From Verrucosispora sioxanthis (GTDB lineage Bacteria; Actinomycetota; Actinomycetes; Mycobacteriales; Micromonosporaceae), in NCBI RefSeq assembly GCF_010560025.1, contig NZ_SAIY01000004.1, positions 602,829 to 666,828 on the forward strand: a stretch of DNA of 64,000 nt, given 5' to 3'. Shown here piece by piece: positions 53,015 through 64,000 of the stretch (positions are counted from its first letter, which is position 1; each line of letters opens with the position of its first letter). The notes beneath the pieces are model-generated. The model was not told where the DNA came from and did no database searches. It saw only the letters and a program-made list of their open reading frames with translations. A program made the position numbers and the translations under genes.

Positions 53015-53485
53015 TTACCAGCGGTAGTGCGCGAAGGCCTTGTTGGACTCGGCCATCTTGTGCGTGTCCTCGCGCCGCTTGACGGCGGCACCGAGGCCGT
53101 TGCTCGCGTCCAGCAGCTCGTTCATCAGCCGCTCGATCATCGTCTTCTCCCGCCGGGCGCGGGCGTAGGTCACCAGCCAGCGCAGGCCCAGCGTGGTCGC
53201 CCGAGCCGGGCGCACCTCGACCGGCACCTGGTAGGTGGCGCCACCGACACGGCGGCTGCGCACCTCAAGGGTCGGCTTGACGTTGTCCATGGCGCGCTTG
53301 AGGGTGACGACCGGGTCGGTACCGGACTTCTCCCGGCAGCCCTCCAGGGCGGCGTAGACGACGCGCTCGGCGAGCTGACGCTTGCCGCGCAGCAGGATCT
53401 TGTTCACCAGCTGCGTGACCAGAGGCGAGTTGTACACCGGGTCAGCGACCAGCGGTCGCCGCGGAGCAGGTCCCTTACGCGGCAT
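53015..53485 (-). CDS. rpsG: 30S ribosomal protein S7
   Basis: A 156-residue head-assembly protein. [20 protein letters not shown], then [23 protein letters not shown], and [20 protein letters not shown] at the C terminus. ATG 53485 lies two bases after the rpsL stop. Confidence 0.97.
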   Translation of the reverse strand: MPRKGPAPRRPLVADPVYNSPLVTQLVNKILLRGKRQLAERVVYAALEGCREKSGTDPVVTLKRAMDNVKPTLEVRSRRVGGATYQVPVEVRPARATTLGLRWLVTYARARREKTMIERLMNELLDASNGLGAAVKRREDTHKMAESNKAFAHYRW

Positions 53486-53486
53486 G

Positions 53487-53861
<375 letters not shown>

Positions 53862-53974
53862 CGGGTTTCTCCGCTCCCTTCGGCCGCTGCTCGCGGCCGC
53901 GCCGTCTGCCGTAGCCGATCTCGTGACCGGCTCTCCTACATTCCGACCAGGGCCACCTCGCGGAGGTCCCGGCA

Positions 53975-53994
53975 CCCGCGGTCGGGCGTGTCGC
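53975..53994 (-). promoter_or_regulatory. rpsL leader element shared with the S10 leader
   Basis: Identical over 20 bases to 49154-49173 and in the same orientation with respect to the gene. It lies about 114-133 nt upstream of rpsL within the transcribed leader. Flanks are not conserved, so it is not a simple duplication. Confidence 0.5.
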
Positions 53995-54162
53995 CAAACT
54001 CACGGTTCCCGTCCGGCGCTCACACGCAGAACGGGGTTTGTCACCGGCACACGGATCGCCGCAGGCCGGATCTTCTGGCTCAGTCGTGGTACGACCCGGA
54101 TGCCGGATCGCCGGCTCCAGCGCACGCACGAGTTGCCCGGGCGGGCCCGGGCACAAGGGGAA

Positions 54163-54191
54163 AGAGTACCTACCACAGCCGCGCAGGTCAA
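54163..54191 (-). promoter_or_regulatory. rpsL (str operon) promoter
   Basis: On minus, TTGACC (54186-54191), 17-bp spacer, TACTCT (54163-54168): close to the actinobacterial housekeeping consensus. The leader would be about 295 nt. A second TACACT box about 100 bp upstream (54275-54280 region) may be another start. The rest of 53862-54338 shows no gene. Confidence 0.7.
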
Positions 54192-54338
54192 AACGGAAGA
54201 CTTGCCGGAGTTCGCACCGCTTGCCGGCCGGCTTCTGTCAACCACCCGCCCGTGATGGGCACCTACGGATACAAGTGTACCGGCTCTGCCGGAACCCGGC
54301 CCGCGAGCCCCCGAGCCGGCCCGCCTCGGCGCCCCTGC

Positions 54339-55066
54339 TCAGGCCAGCGCCAACACCAGCGCCAGTCCCAACCCCACCAGGCAGAGCAGCAGTCCCGCCC
54401 CGCCACAACTGACCCCGGCGATGGCCAGGCCACGGCCGGTGAAGCGGACCGCCGGCGGGGGTGCCGGGCGTCGGATCTGCCGCATTCCGAGCAGGCCCGC
54501 CACCACCGCACCCGCGCCGGTGAGGCCACCCAGCGCGGCGAAGGCGCCCGCCGCCCAGGCCCCGTTCGCCCCTCCCCCGATCGCGCCGAAGCAGATGACC
54601 AGGACCGAGACCAGGACCGAGGTGATGCCCGCCACCAACGAGCCGACCGCCAGGCCCGAGGCGACCGGGGGCACGTCGAGATGCACCACCGCGAACGGGG
54701 TCCCGGGCACCGGTTGGACCCGCTTCGGCGGTCGGGGACGCTCCTGCGGCGGTGGTGGCGGCGGCTGCCTCCAGCCCGAGCCACCGGCGGGCAGGCCGGC
54801 GCCGACGGTCCGGGCGTCGGTCCGAAAGCTGGCGGGCCGGCGGCCGGAGGCCCGAAGGACGCGGGAGCGGGCGGTGCCGAGCCAGGCGGCGGCCCGAAAG
54901 CCGGCGAGCCAGGCGGCGGCCCGAAGGGTGAACCGATGGCTGACGGGGAGGTCGGCGGGACGGTCTGCTCCGGTTCGGGCCGGGCCCATCCGGTCAGGTC
55001 GGCCTCCGGGCGCCCGGTAGCGGGCTGAGCGGCTTCGCCGCCCTCGGGACGCGCCGGTTCCGTCAC
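54339..55066 (-). pseudogene. Proline-rich DUF4190-like membrane protein gene with frameshift
   Basis: GTG 55066 follows a strong AGGAGG and opens VTEPARPEGGEAAQPATGRP, then FGPPPGSPAFGPPPGSAPP, the usual Pro/Gly head of these proteins. In that frame the sense is lost near SAPACPPVARAGGSRRHHRRR. The other minus frame picks up from about LPAGGSGWRQPPPPPPQ and runs KRVQPVPGTPFAVVHLDVPPVASGLAVGSLVAGI through four hydrophobic segments to a stop at 54339. One base appears missing (or two extra) within about 54785-54830, a GC-rich stretch. Either a sequencing error or a real disruption. The two parts read together look like a full-length protein of about 240 residues. Confidence 0.7.
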
Positions 55067-55177
55067 GGGATCCTCCTTGTCGGGCAGCGTCCCCGCACCG
55101 CGCGACGGACACCGGTCAGGCTACCGTCGCAAGTCAGCCCCTCGGTGCGGGGCGCGGCGACCCGTGATCGCGCCGGG

Positions 55178-55543
55178 TCAGTCGACGTTGGGCGCGAAGT
55201 CCTGCCCGTACGGTGCCTCGGCGAGCCGGATGATCCCGATCACCAACGCCACCACCAGGCTGACCGCGACCAGCACCAGGCCCGTCCACGCCAGCCGCTC
55301 GCCCCGACGCAGCCAGGCCGCTCCGGTCAGGAAGCCCGCCGAGGCGTACGCCTCGCGGCGCGCCTGTCGAGCCAGGTGCAGGGCCACCGTGGCCGGCACC
55401 ACGCCACCGATCAGCAGCCCCGTCAGAGCCGCCATCAGACCGAGGGCGAAGACCGCCCGGGCCTTGGTCGCCCGGACCGGATCCGGGTCCAGCGGGTGAC
55501 GCGGTGCCGACGCGAGGGGCGCCGATCCGGGTGCGATCGTCAT
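55178..55543 (-). CDS. Small DUF4190-like two-helix membrane protein
   Basis: A 121-residue protein: short Pro/Ala head, then hydrophobic segments at about 31-53 (AVFALGLMAALTGLLIGGVV) and 87-107 (AWTGLVLVAVSLVVALVIGI), separated by a basic loop (RQARREAYASAG). ATG 55543 is used; the ribosome site is weak. It lies between rpoC and the similar frameshifted gene. Function unknown. Confidence 0.72.
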   Translation of the reverse strand: MTIAPGSAPLASAPRHPLDPDPVRATKARAVFALGLMAALTGLLIGGVVPATVALHLARQARREAYASAGFLTGAAWLRRGERLAWTGLVLVAVSLVVALVIGIIRLAEAPYGQDFAPNVD

Positions 55544-55656
55544 GACCACATGATGCCCCCGTCGACGGGTGTCCGCGGCGTACCCGCAGCACGAACTGGA
55601 CCCGCGGCGCGGGAATGGTCCACTACCGCGCCCACGGAGACACCCCCGGAACACGA

Positions 55657-55688
55657 GGAGGCCCCAGCGCGCCTGCGCCGGGGCCTCC
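55657..55688 (-). terminator. Terminator of the rpoBC operon
   Basis: GGAGGCCCC/GGGGCCTCC (55657-55665, 55680-55688) plus an inner GCGC/GCGC, one mismatch, 16 nt after rpoC. Strong GC hairpin without U run. Confidence 0.78.
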
Positions 55689-55704
55689 CATGTCACCGCA
55701 CGGT

Positions 55705-59592
<3,888 letters not shown>

Positions 59593-59642
59593 GTTCAAAT
59601 CCCTCACACGTCGCTTGGTGCGTCAGCAGCTCACCGGGTTTT

Positions 59643-59714
59643 GGTTTCGGGGCGGGGTGACCCAAGAAGGGATCAAGCCTGACCGCCCGGAGTGGGTCGC
59701 CCCGCCCCGAAACC
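59643..59714 (+). repeat. Conserved-loop hairpin element, copy 3, between rpoB and rpoC
   Basis: A 22-bp stem (59643-59664 with 59693-59714), with one imperfect pair that is a U-G wobble in plus-strand RNA but C-A in the rpoBC message. The 28-nt loop (59665-59692) contains the invariant core, here reading GGGATCAAGCCTGACCGCC on plus. It fills most of the 128-bp rpoB-rpoC gap, in the opposite orientation to transcription. Stem sequence is unrelated to copies 1 and 2. Confidence 0.85.
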
Positions 59715-59720
59715 CCAACG

Positions 59721-62700
59721 TCACACTTCCTCGACCGAGCTCGGCTCGCGCCGGGACAGGTCGATACCCAGTTCCTCCGCGGCCCGGAACACCTCGTCGT
59801 CGGTCTCGCGCATCTCCAGGGCCACACCGTCGCTGGAGAGCACCTCGACGTTGAGGCACAGCGACTGCAGCTCCTTGAGCAGCACCTTGAACGACTCCGG
59901 GATGCCCGGCTCGGGGATGTTCTCGCCCTTGACGATGGCCTCGTAGACCTTCACCCGGCCGAGGACATCGTCGGACTTGATCGTCAACAGCTCCTGCAGG
60001 GCGTACGCGGCACCGTAGGCCTGCATCGCCCAGCACTCCATCTCACCGAAGCGCTGACCACCGAACTGCGCCTTACCACCCAGCGGCTGCTGCGTGATCA
60101 TCGAGTACGGGCCGGTCGACCGAGCGTGGATCTTGTCGTCGACCAGGTGGTTGAGCTTCAGGATGTAGATGTAGCCGACGGCGATCGGGTCGGGCAGCGG
60201 CTCGCCGGAACGACCGTCGTACAGCTGCGCCTTGCCGGTGGCCCCGATCAGCTGCTTGCCGTCCCGGTTGGGCAGGGTCGACGCGAGCAGACCGGAGATC
60301 TCCTCTTCGCGGGCACCGTCGAAGACCGGAGTGGCCACGTTGGTGTCCGGCTCGGAGGAGTCGGCGCTGATGCTCTGCAGCTGCCGCTTCCACTCGGCGT
60401 CGTCCCCCTCGACCTGCCAGCCCGTCTTGGCCACCCAGCCCAGGTGAGTCTCCAGCACCTGGCCGATGTTCATCCGGCTCGGCACACCCAGCGGGTTGAG
60501 CACGATGTCGACAGGGGTGCCGTCCTCCAGGAACGGCATGTCCTCGACCGGCAGGATCTTGGAGATGACGCCCTTGTTGCCGTGTCGACCGGCGAGCTTG
60601 TCACCGTCCTGGATCTTCCGCTTCTGGGCGACGTAGACCCGGACCAGCTCGTTGACGCCCGGCGGCAACTCGTCGCCGTCCTCCCGGGAGAAGGTACGCA
60701 CGCCGATGACCGTGCCGGTCTCGCCGTGCGGCACCTTCAGCGAGGTGTCCCGGACCTCCCGCGCCTTCTCACCGAAGATCGCGCGGAGCAGTCGCTCCTC
60801 CGGGGTCAGCTCGGTCTCGCCCTTGGGCGTGACCTTGCCGACCAGGATGTCGCCGGGAACGACCTCGGCACCGATCCGGATGATGCCGCGCTCGTCGAGG
60901 TCGGCGAGCATTTCCTCGCTGACGTTCGGGATGTCGCGGGTGATCTCCTCCGGGCCGAGCTTGGTGTCCCGGGCGTCGACCTCGTGCTCCTCGATGTGGA
61001 TCGAGGTGAGCACGTCCTGCTGCACGAGGCGCTGCGACAGGATGATCGCGTCCTCGTAGTTGTGGCCCTCCCAGCACATGAACGCCACCAGGAGGTTGCG
61101 CCCGAGCGCCATCTCGCCCTCGTCGGTGCACGGCCCGTCGGCGATGACCTGGCCGGCCTCGACGCGGTCGCCCTCGAAGACCACCGGCTTCTGGTTGACG
61201 CAGGAACCGGCGTTGGAGCGGCGGAACTTGTGCAGCAGGTACGTCCGGCGGTGGCCGTCGTCCTGGTGGACCGTGATGTAGTCGGCGCAGAGGTCCTCGA
61301 CCACGCCACCGACCTCGGCCACGACCACGTCACCGGCGTCGACGGCGGCACGGTATTCCATGCCGGTGCCGACCAGCGGAGACTCGGCCTTGACCAGCGG
61401 CACCGCCTGACGCTGCATGTTCGCGCCCATCAGGGCGCGGTTGGCGTCGTCGTGCTCAAGGAACGGGATCATCGCGGTCGCGACCGAGGTCATCTGCCGC
61501 GGCGACACGTCCATGTAGTCCACGGCACCCGGCGCGACGTCCTCGGTCTCGCCGCCCTTACGCCGGACCAGGACCCGGTCCTCGGCGAACGAGCCGTCGG
61601 CCCGCAGCGGGGCGTTGGCCTGCGCCTTGACGAACCGGTCCTCCTCGTCCGCGGTCAGGTAGTCGATCTGGTCGGTGACCCGACCGTCGATGACCTTCCG
61701 GTACGGCGTCTCGATGAAGCCGAACGGGTTGACCCGGGCGAAGGTGGACAGCGCGCCGATCAGACCGATGTTCGGGCCTTCCGGCGTCTCGATCGGGCAC
61801 ATCCGGCCGTAGTGGGACGGGTGCACGTCGCGGACCTCGAAGCCGGCCCGCTCCCGGGACAGACCACCGGGGCCGAGCGCGCTCAGCCGTCGCCGGTGGG
61901 TCAGGCCCGCCAGCGGGTTGGTCTGGTCCATGAACTGGGACAGCTGCGAGGTGCCGAAGAACTCCCGGATCGCGGCGACGACCGGCCGGATGTTGATCAG
62001 GGTCTGCGGCGTGATCGCCTCGACGTCCTGGGTGGTCATCCGCTCCCGGACGACCCGCTCCATCCGGGACAGGCCGACCCGAACCTGGTTCTGGATCAGC
62101 TCGCCCACGGTACGCAGCCGCCGGTTGCCGAAGTGGTCGATGTCGTCGGCCTCGTAGCCCTCCTCACCGGCGTGCAGCCGGCAGAGGTACTCCACGGTGG
62201 CGACGATGTCGTCCTCGGTGAGCGTGCCGGTGGTGATCGGCACGTCCAGCTCGAGCTTCTTGTTGAACTTGTACCGACCGACCTTGGCTACGTCGTACCG
62301 CTTCGGGTTGAAGAAGAGGTTGTCGAGCAGGGTCTGGGCGTTCTCGCGGGTCGGCGGCTCGCCAGGGCGCAGCTTGCGGTAGATGTCGAGTAGCGCCTCG
62401 TCCTGGCCGGCGATGTGGTCCTTCTCGAGCGTGGTCATCATCAGCTCGGACCAGCCGAACTTCTCACGGATCTGCTCGGCCGACCATCCGATGGCCTTGA
62501 GCAGCACCGTGACGGCCTGCCGACGCTTACGGTCGATGCGAACGCCGACCGTGTCGCGCTTGTCGATGTCGAACTCCAGCCAGGCACCCCGACTCGGGAT
62601 GACCTTGACGCTGGAGAGGTCGCGGTCGGAGGTCTTGTCCGGCTGCTTGTCGAAGTACACGCCCGGCGAGCGGACGAGCTGGCTGACCACCACACGCTCG

Positions 62701-63152
62701 GTGCCGTTGATGATGAAGGTGCCCTTCGGCGTCATCATCGGGAAGTCACCCATGAACACCGTCTGGCTCTTGATCTCGCCGGTGGTGTTGTTGGTGAACT
62801 CCGCGGTCACGAACAGTGGCGCGCAGTAGGTGAGGTCCTTCTCCTTGCACTCCTCGATCGAGGCCTTGACCTCGTCGAAGCGCGGCGCCGAGAAGGAAAG
62901 CGACATAGTGCCGGAAAAGTCCTCAATGGGACTGATCTCGTCGAGGATTTCCGCGAGACCCGAGCGTGCGTGCGGGTCGTCCGCCGACCGGCCCTGCCAA
63001 GCCTCGTTGCCGACGAGCCAGTCGAAGGACTCGTTCTGAATGGCGAGGAGGTTGGGGACCTCGAGGTGTTCGGTGATCCGACCGAAGGAAACTCGGCGGG
63101 GAGCGAATGCGCTCGACGTACGACTGGTCTTCGCAGGGCGGGAAGCTGCCAA
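59721..63152 (-). CDS. rpoB: RNA polymerase beta subunit
   Basis: A 1143-residue subunit. TTG 63152, preceded by GAAGGA, is chosen because homologues begin [15 protein letters not shown]; an open extension upstream is not credible. The rifampicin region (about 400-433) reads [20 protein letters not shown] and [20 protein letters not shown], with the Asp, His and Ser hot spots wild type. The C terminus ends SSVEEV. Own promoter at 63281-63309, separated from rplL by a terminator. Confidence 0.98.
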   Translation of the reverse strand: MAASRPAKTSRTSSAFAPRRVSFGRITEHLEVPNLLAIQNESFDWLVGNEAWQGRSADDPHARSGLAEILDEISPIEDFSGTMSLSFSAPRFDEVKASIEECKEKDLTYCAPLFVTAEFTNNTTGEIKSQTVFMGDFPMMTPKGTFIINGTERVVVSQLVRSPGVYFDKQPDKTSDRDLSSVKVIPSRGAWLEFDIDKRDTVGVRIDRKRRQAVTVLLKAIGWSAEQIREKFGWSELMMTTLEKDHIAGQDEALLDIYRKLRPGEPPTRENAQTLLDNLFFNPKRYDVAKVGRYKFNKKLELDVPITTGTLTEDDIVATVEYLCRLHAGEEGYEADDIDHFGNRRLRTVGELIQNQVRVGLSRMERVVRERMTTQDVEAITPQTLINIRPVVAAIREFFGTSQLSQFMDQTNPLAGLTHRRRLSALGPGGLSRERAGFEVRDVHPSHYGRMCPIETPEGPNIGLIGALSTFARVNPFGFIETPYRKVIDGRVTDQIDYLTADEEDRFVKAQANAPLRADGSFAEDRVLVRRKGGETEDVAPGAVDYMDVSPRQMTSVATAMIPFLEHDDANRALMGANMQRQAVPLVKAESPLVGTGMEYRAAVDAGDVVVAEVGGVVEDLCADYITVHQDDGHRRTYLLHKFRRSNAGSCVNQKPVVFEGDRVEAGQVIADGPCTDEGEMALGRNLLVAFMCWEGHNYEDAIILSQRLVQQDVLTSIHIEEHEVDARDTKLGPEEITRDIPNVSEEMLADLDERGIIRIGAEVVPGDILVGKVTPKGETELTPEERLLRAIFGEKAREVRDTSLKVPHGETGTVIGVRTFSREDGDELPPGVNELVRVYVAQKRKIQDGDKLAGRHGNKGVISKILPVEDMPFLEDGTPVDIVLNPLGVPSRMNIGQVLETHLGWVAKTGWQVEGDDAEWKRQLQSISADSSEPDTNVATPVFDGAREEEISGLLASTLPNRDGKQLIGATGKAQLYDGRSGEPLPDPIAVGYIYILKLNHLVDDKIHARSTGPYSMITQQPLGGKAQFGGQRFGEMECWAMQAYGAAYALQELLTIKSDDVLGRVKVYEAIVKGENIPEPGIPESFKVLLKELQSLCLNVEVLSSDGVALEMRETDDEVFRAAEELGIDLSRREPSSVEEV

Positions 63153-63280
63153 GATGCGTCCTTCCGAGGACCGGTGCTGCAGAACGGCTGGTACGCGTGC
63201 ACTCCAATGACCCCACCAGAAAATATCCACAAACGGACATTTCCGAGCAGGGGTCAAGTCGGAAGGCAGCGCAAACTAGC

Positions 63281-63309
63281 AGTGTAGCCGAGAGGCTAAC
63301 CGCTGTCCA
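63281..63309 (-). promoter_or_regulatory. rpoB promoter
   Basis: On minus, TGGACA (63304-63309), 17-bp spacer, TACACT (63281-63286); near-consensus. Transcription from about 63275 gives a leader of roughly 120 nt before the TTG start. Between this and the rplL terminator (63310-63634) no gene is visible. Confidence 0.7.
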
Positions 63310-63634
63310 GCCCACCCCGCAGGTTGTCGCGGAACGTGCCTCGGGACCCCTCGAACGGGTCGAACCGGGCCGCTCGGAACGCAACGTCCCTGCCGGGCCG
63401 CTCGGGTCTGCGTGGCGAGTGGAGCTGCCGCTGCATTACCCGCGCGGTGGCCGTCGCAAGCGCGGAAGGTCTTGCAGATGTCAGCGTGCCTGGCAGTCCA
63501 GGGCCGCGTCAAGGGCCCTCGTCGGCATCGGCCCTCTTTCCCACCCACGGGCGAGCCCGCCGGCTCTGGTCGACGCGCCGCGAACCTGGCTCGACACCCT
63601 GCTCATGCCGGGTGCGGCGGCCCACGAACACGGC

Positions 63635-63664
63635 GGGCGGCGATCCACTGTCGGATCGCCGCCC
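63635..63664 (-). terminator. Terminator after rplL
   Basis: A perfect 12-bp stem GGGCGGCGATCC/GGATCGCCGCCC with a six-base loop, 57 nt past the rplL stop. It separates the rplJL unit from rpoBC. Confidence 0.8.
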
Positions 63665-63721
63665 ACTGGGACGTGCGGTGCCCGGTTCATGTGAGCCGGG
63701 ACGGCCAGGTGGGAACTCAGG

Positions 63722-64000
63722 TCACTTGAGGGTGACCTTGGCGCCCTCACCCTCGAGCTTGGCCTTGGCCTTGTCCGCGGTCTCCTTGTTGACCTTCTCC
63801 AGGACCGGCTTCGGAGCGGCCTCGACCAGGTCCTTGGCCTCCTTGAGGCCCAGGCCGGTCAGCTCACGCACGACCTTGATGACCTGGATCTTCTTGCCGC
63901 CGTCGGCGTCGAGGATGACGTCGAACTCGTCCTTCTCCGGCTCGGCCTCGGCAGCGGCGCCACCGGCGGCCGGACCCGCCATCATCATCGCGGCCGGGGC
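63722..64000 (-). CDS. rplL: 50S ribosomal protein L7/L12, C-terminal 92 residues
   Basis: The gene runs off the window end, so the N-terminal dimerisation domain is missing. Present are the Ala/Gly hinge ([21 protein letters not shown]) and the full C-terminal factor-binding domain: [41 protein letters not shown], ending [10 protein letters not shown]. This domain recruits EF-Tu, EF-G and IF2 to the ribosome stalk. An apparent ATG inside the hinge is not the start. Confidence 0.96.
   Translation of the reverse strand, partial: APAAMMMAGPAAGGAAAEAEPEKDEFDVILDADGGKKIQVIKVVRELTGLGLKEAKDLVEAAPKPVLEKVNKETADKAKAKLEGEGAKVTLK

Noticed and set aside
63310..63634. A small gene in the rplL-rpoB gap (open frame of about 90 codons on minus)
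   Set aside because: No ribosome site, Arg-rich composition typical of non-coding GC DNA, and it overlaps the rpoB promoter.

Overview
The window is chromosomal DNA from a high-GC actinomycete. GTG and TTG starts are common, four-base start/stop overlaps are frequent, and the ribosomal protein and RNA polymerase sequences look like those of Micromonosporaceae (Micromonospora or Salinispora type). The family assignment is inferred from remembered protein sequences, not from a search.

Positions 1-8509 are accessory. They hold the 5' end of a nitrate-sensor-type histidine kinase, a divergent amino-acid-type binding lipoprotein, an NMT1/THI5-type ABC importer split over two divergent units (binding protein and permease on minus, ATPase on plus), an F420-type luciferase-like oxidoreductase and a small cupin coupled to the ATPase, and a Pro/Ala-rich membrane protein whose frame looks disturbed. 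Positions 8665-14827 are a thiamin operon on minus: promoter, TPP riboswitch, then thiE-thiO-thiS-thiG-(second thiE/TenI-like)-thiD-thiC, tightly overlapped. Positions 14969-25906 hold two tandem paralogous giant secreted proteins (ThuA-like, sorbosone-dehydrogenase-like, PKD, CBM6 and LamG/DUF1349-like modules). Each is preceded by the same 15-bp operator-like site. Positions 25978-31423 hold an aldo/keto reductase, an ABC-F protein, an RsmC-like methyltransferase, a one-pass membrane protein and truA.

From 31513 to the end the window is almost entirely translation and transcription machinery on minus. Read 5' to 3' on minus the order is rplL (partial), rpoB, rpoC, two small membrane-protein genes (one frameshifted), rpsL, rpsG, fusA, tuf, the S10 operon (rpsJ-rplC-rplD-rplW-rplB-rpsS-rplV-rpsC-rplP-rpmC-rpsQ), the spc operon (rplN-rplX-rplE-rpsZ-rpsH-rplF-rplR-rpsE-rpmD-rplO, then secY-adk-map), a DUF1707 gene, and the alpha-type operon (infA-rpmJ-rpsM-rpsK-rpsD-rpoA-rplQ), ending in truA. 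Promoters with near-consensus boxes can be read for rpoB, rpsL, rpsJ, infA and the thiamin operon, and strong hairpins mark most operon ends.

The most unusual signal is a family of three dispersed hairpins (1761-1832, 11112-11173, 59643-59714). They share an invariant 25-nt loop, but each has its own unrelated, near-perfect 18-22 bp stem. One lies between convergent genes, one is read in frame as the tail of a thiamin protein without breaking translational coupling to thiD, and one sits in the rpoB-rpoC gap. They resemble in concept the Rickettsia palindromic elements that insert in frame into genes, but with the conserved and variable parts reversed.
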